A stretch of 60,122 bases of DNA from CAZZCP01 sp964653235 (GCA_964653235.1 CAZZCP010000005.1:1-60122), one strand, 5' to 3'; positions 35,500 to 45,267 are shown, numbered from the stretch's first letter. The notes: a model not told the origin generated them from the letters alone. Made by a program: numbers and translations.

Positions 35500-35648
35500 A
35501 GAGTATTCACCTCTTGTTGTAGTTTTTCTTCAATCAATTTGTAAGCTCTTGATATTCTTTTTCTCAAAGCAGCTTCCGAAATCTGTTCCTGTTTGGCTGC
35601 CTCCTGGTAACTTAAACCTTTGATTTTTGTTAGTTCAATTGTTAGAGC
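35496..35648 (-). pseudogene. C-terminal remnant of an ECF sigma factor (region 4)
   Basis: Fifty codons ending TGA at 35498-35496 read ALTIELTKIKGLSYQEAAKQ then ISEAALRKRISRAYKLIEEK, a clear sigma region 4.2 helix-turn-helix. Region 2 and the start are missing: upstream the sequence runs into the divergent DUF1223 gene. Stop/start overlap with the NrsF-like gene is the usual sigma/anti-sigma arrangement. The remnant cannot work as a sigma factor. Confidence 0.75.
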
Positions 35649-36277
35649 TATACAGCACACAGAGTTGCAGTAGCTGTCCCCCTGCTCAGGAATGGGTCTT
35701 GCAACTTAAAGACCATCCAGAATTATGGAAAAAATTTGTCCCCGTGGTTTATCATGTGGATTACTGGGACTACTTGGGCTGGAAAGATCCATACTCAAAT
35801 GCAAAGTATACGCAAAGACAAAAAGCCTATGCTGATGCTTGGTCGTCGAATAGAATATATACACCTATGTTTGTATTGGATGCAAAAGAATGGCGGGCTC
35901 GCAAGCCCAATGAACTGATAAAACAAAGAAAGACCAAAGATCGATTGCGAGCCAGTGAAAGACCAGATCAGAGCTTTGAGGTTGAATTTCAATGCTCAGA
36001 GACAGGCGATTTGATTTTGCACTCTGCGATTTTAGGAAATGATATTGAAACCAATGTGAAAGCGGGAGAAAATCGAGGAAAGAAATTAAAGCATGGTTTT
36101 TTAGTGCTTGAAGCGAATCATCGCCCATTGACCAAAAAAAAGGGAATTTATAAAGCTCGAGTTCATTTTTCAGAAAAAGCAAAGCAAGCAAAAAACAAAT
36201 CTGTGGTTTTTTGGGTACAACAAAAACAGGGTCTTAAAATTCTTCAGACCTTGGGAGCAAATTGGGAGGCAAAATGA
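35627..36277 (+). CDS. DUF1223 protein, apparently 5'-truncated
   Basis: 216 residues from a TTG without ribosome site. The family core LLELYSTQSCSSCPPAQEWV with the CSSC thioredoxin-like motif begins almost at residue 4, and VPVVYHVDYWDYLGWKDPYS and RIYTPMFVLDAKEW follow, all typical of DUF1223. Family members normally have a signal peptide before this core; here it is replaced by antisense sigma-factor sequence, so the 5' end was probably deleted. Overlaps msrAB by four bases (ATGA). Confidence 0.72.
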   Translation: MLVQLLELYSTQSCSSCPPAQEWVLQLKDHPELWKKFVPVVYHVDYWDYLGWKDPYSNAKYTQRQKAYADAWSSNRIYTPMFVLDAKEWRARKPNELIKQRKTKDRLRASERPDQSFEVEFQCSETGDLILHSAILGNDIETNVKAGENRGKKLKHGFLVLEANHRPLTKKKGIYKARVHFSEKAKQAKNKSVVFWVQQKQGLKILQTLGANWEAK

Positions 36278-37371
36278 ATCATTTAAAAAAATTTAGTATT
36301 TTGATTTGTCTTTACTTTCTTGCATCTTGTACTCAGGCTATGGCAGAGAAAGAAAGCGGTATCCCGCAAAATGCTAAAAAAGCAATTTTTGCCGGAGGCT
36401 GTTTCTGGTGTATGGAGAAACCCTTTGAAAAGCATGAAGGTGTTTATGAAGTCCACTCAGGCTACACAGGTGGTCAAAAACCAAACCCGACATACAAAGA
36501 AGTTGCCAGTGGCAAAACCAAACACAAAGAGGCTGTTCAAATTTACTATGATCCACAAAAAATCACTTACCAAGATTTGTTGCAAATCTTTTTTCGAAAT
36601 GTCAATCCAACAGACAATGGAGGACAATTTGTTGATCGAGGCTATCAATATACCACTGGGATTTTTTATCTCAATGAAGAGCAAAAAAAATTGGCAGAAG
36701 CAGTGAAAGCAAAATTAGAAGCTAAAAAAAGATTTGGCAAAGACATAGTCACGCCAATAGTAAAAGCTGGTGCTTTTTATATGGCAGAAGAATATCATCA
36801 AGACTACTACAAAAAAAATCCACTTCGTTATGGGTTTTATAGAAGCAATTCAGGGCGAGATGCTTATATTGAAAAAATTTGGGGAAAGAACAAAGAATAC
36901 AAGCCGCCGGTAAATCAGGAGAAAAAAGTGAAATACGAAAAACCATCCGATGAAATATTAAGAGAAAGACTCAACTCTATGCAGTATAAGGTGACACAGA
37001 AAGATGCTACAGAGCCTGCTTTTCAGAATGAATATTGGGACAATAAAGAAGCAGGTATCTATGTTGACGTTGTATCGGGCGAACCTCTGTTTAGCTCAAC
37101 CGACAAATACGACTCAGGTACTGGCTGGCCCTCGTTTTTTCGGCCGATCGAAGCGGAGCATATAGTTGAAAAAGAAGACCGTAAGCTCTTTGTAAAAAGA
37201 GTTGAGGTTCGATCAAAGTATGGAGACTCGCACCTTGGCCATGTGTTTGATGATGGACCAAAGCCTACAGGTCTTCGCTATTGCATTAACTCTGCATCAC
37301 TTCGCTTTATACCAGTGAAAGATTTAGAGAAAGAGAACTACGCCAAATATCTAGGCTTGTTTCAAAAATAA
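36274..37371 (+). CDS. msrAB: Lipoprotein methionine sulfoxide reductase MsrA-MsrB fusion
   Basis: 365 residues from the ATG at 36274 (GGGAGG upstream). The lipobox LASC (Cys19) places it in the envelope. The MsrA domain (about 35-190) has FAGGCFWCME with catalytic Cys43 and a second Cys46, and AEEYHQDYY. The MsrB domain (about 220-360) has SGTGWPSFFRP, GDSHLGHVFDDGP and RYCINSASLRF with catalytic Cys337. The zinc-binding Cys pairs of many MsrB are absent. It repairs both stereoisomers of oxidised Met in exported proteins. Confidence 0.93.
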   Translation: MNHLKKFSILICLYFLASCTQAMAEKESGIPQNAKKAIFAGGCFWCMEKPFEKHEGVYEVHSGYTGGQKPNPTYKEVASGKTKHKEAVQIYYDPQKITYQDLLQIFFRNVNPTDNGGQFVDRGYQYTTGIFYLNEEQKKLAEAVKAKLEAKKRFGKDIVTPIVKAGAFYMAEEYHQDYYKKNPLRYGFYRSNSGRDAYIEKIWGKNKEYKPPVNQEKKVKYEKPSDEILRERLNSMQYKVTQKDATEPAFQNEYWDNKEAGIYVDVVSGEPLFSSTDKYDSGTGWPSFFRPIEAEHIVEKEDRKLFVKRVEVRSKYGDSHLGHVFDDGPKPTGLRYCINSASLRFIPVKDLEKENYAKYLGLFQK

Positions 37372-37390
37372 TTTTTTATTTAAATTATTT

Positions 37391-37415
37391 TAAAAGCTTT
37401 TCGGTTATTGTCGAT
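37391..37415 (+). promoter_or_regulatory. FliA-like leaderless promoter, copy 6 (weaker)
   Basis: TAAAAGCT (37391-37398), 11-base spacer, GTCGATAA (37410-37417), with 8 bases from GTCGAT to the ATG at 37424. The -10 differs from NCCGAT at one base; the spacing equals the textbook FliA value. Confidence 0.6.
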
Positions 37416-37423
37416 AATAAAAT

Positions 37424-39771
37424 ATGGCATCCACTGTTTCATACAATGAGAAACTTCAAGAGCTTTTTCAACGCATGCAAAGCTTTACCAAGATAGGTTA
37501 TTGGTTGTTCGATGTAAAAGAGAATAAATTATTTTGGTCTGATGTGGTCTACGAGATTCATGAGTTGCCTAAAGATACAATTATAAAACTAGAAACAGCA
37601 ATAGAGTATTACGTTGAAGAGCATCGAGATAATATAAAAAACTGCATACAAAAAGCAATTGAAGATCGTCAAGCCTGGCATGAAGAGCTGCAAATTTATA
37701 CTCCAGACAAAAAAAGAAAATGGGTACTCGCAGCGGGACAGCCCTATTATGAGTCTGGAGAGTTGGCACGCCTAGAGGGCTTTTTTCAAGATATTGACTC
37801 CCGTAAAAGATCAGAGATCGAGAAAGCAAAAATTTCTCAAAAGTATGAATTGGCTATTCATGGGAGTAATGTCGGAGTTTGGGATTGGTATGTGCAAGAG
37901 AGTAAAGTCATCTATGATGATATTTGGTGTGAAATGCTTGGTTACAAAAAACAAGAACTTGAGCCCAATTTTTCGACTTGGGAGAGACTCGTACACCCAG
38001 AAGATCTATCTCAATCGATTCTTGTGATCAATGATTACATGAGTGACAAGATCAAAAACTATGAAGTGAAGTTTCGTATGATTCATAAAAAAGGTCACAT
38101 TGTTCACATCTATTCAAGGGGTTCCATTACAGAAAGAGATGCGTCCGGTATGCCCTATCGTTTAACTGGCACTCATTTAGATATTACTTTGCAAGAAAAG
38201 GCGAAAAACTTTTTGAAAAATCAAAAAGAGAGTCTTTCTGAGATGATTACCAATTTTCCGGCAGCAATTGCTATGTTAGATAAAGAACTTCGCTACATAA
38301 CAGCGAGTAAAAAATGGTATACTGACTACGGCTTGATTGGCAAAAATATTATTTGAAAATCTCACTATGAAATTTTTCCGGATATTCCAGATCGCTGGAA
38401 AGACTTGCACCAAAGGGCTGTAAATGGAGAAGTTTTAAATCATGAAGCCGATTTGTTTGAGAGGGAGAATGGCGATCGAATCTGGATCAAATGGGATTTG
38501 AGGCCGTGGAGTCTTGGCGAGGAAATTGGCGGGGTTTTGATGATGACAGAAGATGTAACGGCTTCTGTTTTAGAACAAGAAAAGATCAAGTCAGAGATAA
38601 TACAAAATAGCTTTATGTACAATCTCAAAGAAGTCTCAAGATTTCAGTCTAAGACCACGAAGGAGAAACTACAAAACATTGTTGATTTTGTGTATCGTAA
38701 TGTAGGTCTCAGCCGGCCCGATTTTGTTTGTTTTTTTGAATTTGAAAGCATTCACCTAAAAATCTCATTGCAAAGGGGCTTCAAAAAGTTCCAGCATCAC
38801 TCATTGAAGAAATTCACTATCTTGATACAGAGAGTCCTAGGTGTGGAGAGTATGATTTGGTTGATGGTCAAAGTCTTCATGTTTATCAAGCGATAATCTA
38901 TCAAAATAAAGAGACTCGTTATTATTTAACACTAGGTTATTTTGAAGCTTTTCATTTTACCGAAAATCAAAAAGACTTTCTCGATAAAGCAATTGAAGAA
39001 ATTCAAAAAATCATTCAAACTATTTTTCTTGAAAAACAAATTGAAACGGAGAGAGCGAAAAGTCTGCAATCCTCTAAACTTGCGGCATTAGGAGAGATGG
39101 CGGGAGGGCTTGCTCATGAAATCAATAATCCTTTGGCGATTTTGCTAGGATATTCTTCAAGACTTGAAAAGTTGCTAGAAAAAAACCAGATAAATGACCC
39201 AAAACTCAATGAGATTCCCTCAAAAATCAATGCCGTCATTGATAGAGTTTCGGCAATTATAAAAGGTCTTCGGATTTTTTCAAGAGATGCATCACAAGAC
39301 CTTGCAGAAAAGGTCAAACTGAGAGATTTGATTGATGAAACCTTAGTTTTTTGTTCTTCTAAATTTAAAGTCAATAGCATAAAAATGGAAGTGGTCTTGA
39401 AAGAACAAGATCTTGAGGTGCTTTGTCAGAGAGTACAAATGTCACAAGTTCTTTTAAATCTTCTCAACAATTCTTTTGATGCGATTCAAAATCTAAGTGA
39501 TAAGTGGATACGTATAGAAGCTTCTCAGGAGAATGAAAAAATCTTGCTTAAGATTGTCGATAGCGGTAATGGAATTGCCCTTGAAAATATCGATAAGATC
39601 ATGAATCCTTTCTTTACTACCAAGGAAATTGGTGAGGGCACAGGACTTGGTCTGAGTATTTCTAGGGGCATTATTGAGGCCCACAATGGTTCACTCTACG
39701 TCGATACAAGTAATCCGAATACTTGTTTTGTGATTGAGCTGCCAATGAATACGAAACGCAGCGTAGCATAA
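37424..39771 (+). pseudogene. PAS-domain sensor histidine kinase with in-frame TGA and one-base deletion
   Basis: About 780 codons once two defects are repaired. PAS domains come first (about 15-130, 145-265 and 275-390). TGA at 38354-38356 replaces an expected Gly codon inside the third PAS segment (NII-stop-KSHYEIFPDIP). A five-A run at 38758-38762 appears one A short; adding it joins ESIHLK to NLIAKGLQKVP. A GAF-like region, a HisKA box GEMAGGLAHEINNPLA and HATPase motifs NSFDAIQN and GTGLGLSIS follow. No receiver domain or response regulator is adjacent. Start has a FliA-like promoter and no ribosome site. Confidence 0.78.
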
Positions 39772-39808
39772 AGCTATTCTGAATTAAAAACTATGTTAGT
39801 CTTTTTGT

Positions 39809-40969
39809 ATGCCCATAAATCAAGGCAATTCAAAAAAAATAGTATTGATTGGAGCCGGACTCGCAAACTCCCTAATAGCCCTATATTTAAAAAGAATCGG
39901 TTTTGAAGACTTTATCTTGATCGAGAAATCCAAGATGATTGGTGGCAAGCATACTTGGTCTTTCTTTACATCTGACATCAGCAGAAACGACTTCGAAATC
40001 CTTCAGCCTATTCTTAAAAAATCATGGAATTCACATAAGGTTTACTTTCCAAGTTTTGAAAGGCGCCTGCATACTCCTTACAATTCGATTCGCTCTGAGC
40101 TTTTGCATGATCATTTGAGTCGTATCTGTTTTGCTCACCAGATTTATTTGCAAAGCCCAGTTGCCAAGATTGAGAACAATCGAGTCATTTTAGAGCATGG
40201 GCAAGACATCGAAGCAGAATTGATTTTCGACTCAAGACCCAAAAAACTGCGCAACTATGGGCCTTGTGGATATCAAAAATTTTTTGGTATGGATCTATTG
40301 TTCGAAAAAGAACATGGCTTAAAAGAGCCCATTCTTATGGACGCAAGATGTGATCAACAGCAGGGATATCGTTTTTTTTATGTATTGCCATGGAGTGAAA
40401 ATCAGGCGCTGGTTGAAGATACCTATTACTCTAATACTGCTGAATATGAAGTTGAGAAACTTGAGGCTGAAGTTCTGTCTTATGCAGAGAAACATTTTGG
40501 AAGCGTGCTCAAGATAGAGCATCGAGAGGATGCGGCTTTGCCTATTCCTTGGACCGAACAAATGTTTACAAAGAATTCTGAGAACCCTTACGTAATTCCT
40601 ACTGGTATGGCAGCAGGTTTTTTTCAACCGGTTACGGGCTATTCCTTTCCGCTCGCTGTCAAAGTTGCAAGGGCAATTGCTTGGACTATCAGAGAACAAT
40701 CTTTTTCTCAGATCAAAGAGAATCTAATAGAGATTCATGAGGCATGGCAAAAGACTTGTCGTTTCTATTTTATTCTGAATAAAATGATGTTTGGCGCCTC
40801 TACAAATGAGGAAAGGTACCGAATCTTTGCGCATTTTTATAGCCGATTGCCAGAAGATTCTGTGGGCCGGTTTTACAGTGGAGAGTGGAACAATATTGAT
40901 AAGCTACGAATACTCAGTGGCAGACCACCAGTGAGTGTAAGTAAGGCTTTAAAATCATTGTTCTCGTAG
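39809..40969 (+). CDS. crtY: Lycopene beta-cyclase, CrtY type
   Basis: 386 residues. FAD-binding start IVLIGAGLANSLIALYL (about 11-27), GGKHTWSFF, GPCGYQKFFGMDL, YRFFYVLPWSENQALVEDTYYS and the conserved C-terminal GMAAGFFQPVTGYSFPLAV. It closes both ends of lycopene to beta-carotene. First gene of a five-gene carotenoid operon; crtE follows after 23 bases. No ribosome site is evident at the ATG. Confidence 0.93.
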   Translation: MPINQGNSKKIVLIGAGLANSLIALYLKRIGFEDFILIEKSKMIGGKHTWSFFTSDISRNDFEILQPILKKSWNSHKVYFPSFERRLHTPYNSIRSELLHDHLSRICFAHQIYLQSPVAKIENNRVILEHGQDIEAELIFDSRPKKLRNYGPCGYQKFFGMDLLFEKEHGLKEPILMDARCDQQQGYRFFYVLPWSENQALVEDTYYSNTAEYEVEKLEAEVLSYAEKHFGSVLKIEHREDAALPIPWTEQMFTKNSENPYVIPTGMAAGFFQPVTGYSFPLAVKVARAIAWTIREQSFSQIKENLIEIHEAWQKTCRFYFILNKMMFGASTNEERYRIFAHFYSRLPEDSVGRFYSGEWNNIDKLRILSGRPPVSVSKALKSLFS

Positions 40970-40992
40970 GTGGATTTATCGAAGGGGGAGAT

Positions 40993-42003
40993 TTGATCCA
41001 TAGCAAGGACGCGATTGTTCAGACTCAATTGCATCAACTCAATGAATACTTACAAGATTACCTAAATGATACTTTACTTATGCCTTTGGATGAGTTTGTT
41101 TCTCGCCCCAGTAAAGGCATTCGTCAAAATTTAGTTAAAATTGGCTTTGAGAGCTTTGCAGATGAACAGAGTGAGGCTGTTAAAGAGCTATCAGGAGTCA
41201 TTGAATCACTACACAATGCCTCTTTGATTGTTGATGACATTCAAGACAATAGCAAAGTAAGAAGAAATGCCCCCAGCATGCATCAATCTCATGGGGTAGC
41301 AAAGGCGATTAACGCAAGCAACTGGCTTTATTTTTACGCTCTAAAAAAATTGAGTACTCTTCAAGTATCTTCAGAGACAAAGCAAAGACTCAATGATGCT
41401 ATTTTAGATATGTTGTTTGAAGGCCATTTTGGCCAAGCATTAGATCTAGGTAGATCAGTAGATCAGATTCCAAAAGAAGAAATTATGCACTTAAGTTATT
41501 CATGTATGCAACTTAAAACGGGAGCACTAACGGGTATGGCTCTTTCTTCTGGTGCAATTTTGGCTGGAGCAGACGCTTTGAGTACTCATGAATTGAAAAG
41601 ATTGGGTTTAGAATTTGGAGTACTTTTACAAAAATTGGATGATATTAAAAATCTTAAATGGAGAGATGAAGAGAAGCAAAATTTAGATGTTGAGAAGCAG
41701 CTAGAAGATTTTTTCAATCAAAGGCCCAACTACCTATGGGTTTTTGCGGCGAAGTTTACCGACGATCTACAGTTTGTTCGTCTAAAAAAAGCCATTCAAG
41801 CTTTGCCAGACCTTACGCAACTCTCAGATTGGTTGCAACAAAATGAATTTCACAAGCAAGCTAAAAAGTATTGGGATGCAGATAGACAAGTCTACTTGAG
41901 TCGGTGTCGCACTTTTACGAAAGAGAAAAAATTGAAAATACAATTGGATGAAAAACTAGATCATTTACTAAGAAAGTTGGAAGCAGCATATGAAAGCATC
42001 TAA
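40993..42003 (+). CDS. crtE: Polyprenyl (geranylgeranyl) diphosphate synthase
   Basis: 336 residues from a TTG start with GGGGGAG upstream. The first Asp-rich motif is DDIQD (81-85) in the short IDS form; the second is DDIKN (216-220), with Asn replacing the last Asp. SLHNASLIVDD and KVRRNAPSMH are typical of the family. In this operon it should supply geranylgeranyl diphosphate to phytoene synthase, although chain length cannot be read reliably. Its end overlaps crtI by 14 bases. Confidence 0.88.
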   Translation: MIHSKDAIVQTQLHQLNEYLQDYLNDTLLMPLDEFVSRPSKGIRQNLVKIGFESFADEQSEAVKELSGVIESLHNASLIVDDIQDNSKVRRNAPSMHQSHGVAKAINASNWLYFYALKKLSTLQVSSETKQRLNDAILDMLFEGHFGQALDLGRSVDQIPKEEIMHLSYSCMQLKTGALTGMALSSGAILAGADALSTHELKRLGLEFGVLLQKLDDIKNLKWRDEEKQNLDVEKQLEDFFNQRPNYLWVFAAKFTDDLQFVRLKKAIQALPDLTQLSDWLQQNEFHKQAKKYWDADRQVYLSRCRTFTKEKKLKIQLDEKLDHLLRKLEAAYESI

Positions 42004-43546
42004 AGCAGCAGTTATTGGCAGTGGATTTGGCGGACTCTCTTTAGCGATTCGCCTTCAGGCTCAGGGTTTTCAGACCAAAATTTTTGAAAAAAGAGATCTC
42101 CCTGGGGGGCGGGCTTATGTCTATAAAGACAATGGCTTTACCTTTGATGCTGGCCCCACGGTGATAACAGCGCCTCATTGTCTTGAGGAGTTATTTGAAA
42201 CTTGTGGCAAAAAAATGTCTGACTATGTCGAATTGATGCCAGTGAGCCCTTTTTATCGACTGGTTTGGGAAGACGGTACCGTCTTTGATTATTCAAATGA
42301 TTCAAAGTTACTTGAAGAGCAAATCAAAAAATTAAATCCTAGTGATTGGGAAGGCTACTGCAAATTTTTAGAATACAGCAAAGAAGTTTTTCATGAAGGT
42401 TACACAGAATTGGTTCATGAAGTTTTTCCTAATTTTTGGAGTATGATCAAGGTCTCTCCTCAACTTATGAAACTGCAAGCTTTTCGCTCTGTTTATTCTA
42501 TGGTGAGCAAGTATGTGAAAGAAGAACACCTAAGGCAAGCTTTTAGCTTTCACTCCCTTTTGGTGGGAGGAAATCCTTTTGCGACCTCTTCGATCTATAC
42601 ATTGATTCATTACCTAGAAAGAAATTGGGGAGTGTATTTTCCAAAAGGAGGAACTGGGGCCTTAATTCAGGGAATGCTTCGCCTATTTGAAGAAATGGGT
42701 GGTGAAATTGTTTACAATTCAGAGGTTACGAAGATCTCTACAGAAAATTCAAAAGTAAAATCCATCACTCTTAAAAATAGGTATAAAGAGGATTTTGATT
42801 TAATCGCTAGCAATGCCGATGTAGCGCATACATATCTAGATTTGTTCAAAGACGAAAAGAAAGTTCGATCTACTCAAAAATGGGTTGAAAAAAGAGAGTA
42901 TAGTATGTCTTTGTTTTTAATCTACTTCGGCACTAAGAAGCAGTATCCTGATATAGCTCATCATACGGTTTGTTTTGGCCCCAGGTACAAAGGCTTGCTT
43001 GATGATATTTTTAAGAACGGAAACCTTGCCGATGACTTTTCACTATATCTTCATCGACCCACTGCCTCTGACCCAGAGCTTGCCCCAGAGGGATGTGATG
43101 GTTTTTATGTTTTATCACCGGTGCCTCATATGGGCAAAAGTGATGTCGATTGGGAGCAAATGGGAGAAGTTTACTGTAACGAAATTCTCTCTTATTTAGA
43201 AGAGCACTATATGCCAGATTTAACTGAGAATCTTGTGACCAAAAGAATTTTTACTCCCTTTGATTTTAAGAATGAATTGAACGCCTACCATGGTTCGGCT
43301 TTTTCGATTGCTCCGATTCTTACACAGAGTGCTTACTTTCGTACGCAGAATAAAGATAAAGACATTCAAGGGATGTATTTTGTTGGTGCGGGTACGCATC
43401 CGGGTGCTGGAGTTCCAGGAGTGGTAAATTCTGCAAAGGCTACATTCTCTGTGATTCAAAAAGATTTTCCTGAGGTTGTGCCGCAGGAACGAGCGAAGAG
43501 TCTAAATGAGGAAGCTACAACTCGACCACCTGAAATACCATTATGA
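41990..43546 (+). CDS. crtI: Phytoene desaturase
   Basis: 518 residues. FAD-binding motif AVIGSGFGGLSLAIRLQAQG (about 7-26), the CrtI segments LPGGRAYVYKDNGFTFDAGPT and GGNPFATSSIYTLIHYLE, and a C-terminal FVGAGTHPGAGVPGV. It introduces double bonds into phytoene; bacterial CrtI normally yields lycopene, the substrate of the CrtY encoded upstream. Overlaps crtE (14 bases) and crtB (4 bases, ATGA). Confidence 0.96.
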   Translation: MKASKAAVIGSGFGGLSLAIRLQAQGFQTKIFEKRDLPGGRAYVYKDNGFTFDAGPTVITAPHCLEELFETCGKKMSDYVELMPVSPFYRLVWEDGTVFDYSNDSKLLEEQIKKLNPSDWEGYCKFLEYSKEVFHEGYTELVHEVFPNFWSMIKVSPQLMKLQAFRSVYSMVSKYVKEEHLRQAFSFHSLLVGGNPFATSSIYTLIHYLERNWGVYFPKGGTGALIQGMLRLFEEMGGEIVYNSEVTKISTENSKVKSITLKNRYKEDFDLIASNADVAHTYLDLFKDEKKVRSTQKWVEKREYSMSLFLIYFGTKKQYPDIAHHTVCFGPRYKGLLDDIFKNGNLADDFSLYLHRPTASDPELAPEGCDGFYVLSPVPHMGKSDVDWEQMGEVYCNEILSYLEEHYMPDLTENLVTKRIFTPFDFKNELNAYHGSAFSIAPILTQSAYFRTQNKDKDIQGMYFVGAGTHPGAGVPGVVNSAKATFSVIQKDFPEVVPQERAKSLNEEATTRPPEIPL

Positions 43547-44451
43547 GCTCTAGCGAACTAAAACTTGCCAGCAAAAAGAAGATTCAAAAAGGCTCAAAAA
43601 GCTTTTCGCTTGCAGGAATGTTACTTCCACAAGAAAAAAGGGAGGATGCATTCTTGCTCTACAATTGGTGTCGATATTGTGATGATGAAATTGATGAATC
43701 ACCCATTGATCAAGTTCCGCAGAGACTCATTTATTTAAAGCAGCAAACTCAAAGAGCCTTTCTAAATGAACCTGATATGGAACCCGCATTTGCAGCTCTA
43801 TCTAGTGTATTTCATAAGTATTCTATTCCTGAGCACTATCCTCTGGAGCTTTTAGAGGGGATGCGAATGGATGTTGAGAAAGTAGAATATAAAACTTTGC
43901 AAGATCTTGAACTTTACTGCTACCGAGTTGCGGGTGTTGTTGGGCTCATGATGAGTCATATTATTGGTGTTTCACATGAAAAAGCTTTGCAGCATGCATG
44001 TGATATGGGGCTGGCAATGCAGTTGACCAATATTGCAAGAGATATCGGGTCTGATTATGAGAATCAAAGAATTTATCTGCCACAAACATGGCTTCAAGAA
44101 ATGCAAATTCCTGAAGACGAGTTGATGAAAGAGACTCACCGGCAAAAGCTAGTCATTTTGGTTCAAAGGCTGTTAGAGCAGGCAGATCGTTATTATGAAT
44201 CAGGTGATCAGGGTATCGTCTTTTTGCAGTGGCGTGTTGCCATTGCAATACAATCGGCAAGAAATATCTACTCTCAAATTGGTAAAATGCTTCTCAAAAA
44301 GGGTGCAAAGGCTTGGGATCAAAGACAATTTACTTCTAAGCGAATGAAAATCTTCTTGGTAGTAAAAAGTGCTATTCAGGTTTTTATCATCAAGGCTTTT
44401 GCACGAAAATGGTCACCTATAAGCATTCAAAAAATACAGAGGTATTCATAG
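43543..44451 (+). CDS. crtB: Phytoene synthase
   Basis: 302 residues. It condenses two geranylgeranyl diphosphates to phytoene. Asp-rich motif 1 is YCDDEIDE (45-52); motif 2 is LTNIARDIGSDYEN (about 163-176), followed by the family element RIYLPQTW. YCYRVAGVVGLMMSHI matches the conserved substrate-pocket region. Translationally coupled to crtI and followed without a gap by the hydroxylase-like gene. Confidence 0.96.
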   Translation: MSSSELKLASKKKIQKGSKSFSLAGMLLPQEKREDAFLLYNWCRYCDDEIDESPIDQVPQRLIYLKQQTQRAFLNEPDMEPAFAALSSVFHKYSIPEHYPLELLEGMRMDVEKVEYKTLQDLELYCYRVAGVVGLMMSHIIGVSHEKALQHACDMGLAMQLTNIARDIGSDYENQRIYLPQTWLQEMQIPEDELMKETHRQKLVILVQRLLEQADRYYESGDQGIVFLQWRVAIAIQSARNIYSQIGKMLLKKGAKAWDQRQFTSKRMKIFLVVKSAIQVFIIKAFARKWSPISIQKIQRYS

Positions 44452-45267
44452 ATGTTTCCTGCCGTAGAATTTCAAAATTTTTTAATTACCAGTCTTGGTC
44501 TCTATGCCATGATTGTTTTTCGCTACTTTATTATCTGTGGGATCTTTTACTATCTTTTGTGGATGCGAAAGAACAATTTTTTAAAACTACAAAAGGATCG
44601 TCCAGATCCGAAAATTGTTCGTAGCGAAATTCGATGGTCTTTAATCACCTCAGTTCTTTTTACTCTACCTGGAGCCTACATGATCGAGGCTTTTAAAGTG
44701 GGTGGTACCCAGATCTATTTGGATCCTGCAAAGTATGGTTATTTCTATCTCATGGCTAGTGTATTTCTCTTTATGTTTATTCATGACACTTATTTCTATT
44801 GGACTCATGTTTGGATGCACAAAAACCCTAAACGCTTTCGCCTTCTGCATAAAGTGCATCATCAGTCTCTTAATCCTACTCCTTGGGCGGCATTTTCATT
44901 TCATCCCTATGAGGGACTGATAGAAGCAATCATTATACCTCTTCTGGTTTTCGTGATGCCAATTCATATTGGTGTACTTGCTTTTTTGCTTTTAGCGATG
45001 ACTTTTTTTAGCGTCGTCAATCATAGTGGTTTTGAGATTTATCCAAAATCTTGGATGCGCTCTATTTGGGGTCGGTGGATGATCAGTCCGACACATCACA
45101 ATTTGCATCATAAAAAATTTGACTGCAATTATGCGCTTTATTTTCGATTTTGGGACAAATGGATGGGAACAGACCTTATGCCCGATTTAGACGACGATAC
45201 ATCAGATACTTCAACAAAAGGCCGAAAAATAAAGAATAAGCCGCAAGTCCTAGAACCCACTTTATAG
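44452..45267 (+). CDS. Fatty acid hydroxylase/sterol desaturase superfamily protein in the carotenoid operon
   Basis: 271 residues with about five membrane helices and the three di-iron His motifs: HDTYFYWTH (His111, 119) and H123, HKVHH (133-137) and THHNLHHKKFDCNYA (215-220). This is the ERG3-like branch of the superfamily. Its place as the last gene of a crt operon suggests that it hydroxylates or otherwise tailors the carotenoid end group, but a sterol or lipid substrate cannot be excluded. The ATG directly follows the crtB stop. The last 92 bases overlap the antisense ABC permease gene. Confidence 0.82.
   Translation: MFPAVEFQNFLITSLGLYAMIVFRYFIICGIFYYLLWMRKNNFLKLQKDRPDPKIVRSEIRWSLITSVLFTLPGAYMIEAFKVGGTQIYLDPAKYGYFYLMASVFLFMFIHDTYFYWTHVWMHKNPKRFRLLHKVHHQSLNPTPWAAFSFHPYEGLIEAIIIPLLVFVMPIHIGVLAFLLLAMTFFSVVNHSGFEIYPKSWMRSIWGRWMISPTHHNLHHKKFDCNYALYFRFWDKWMGTDLMPDLDDDTSDTSTKGRKIKNKPQVLEPTL

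Noticed and set aside
15957..38356. Stop-codon recoding (TAG or TGA read as an amino acid)
   Set aside because: TAG and TGA end many intact genes in the window, and the three affected codons would need different amino acids. Mutation or error is simpler.
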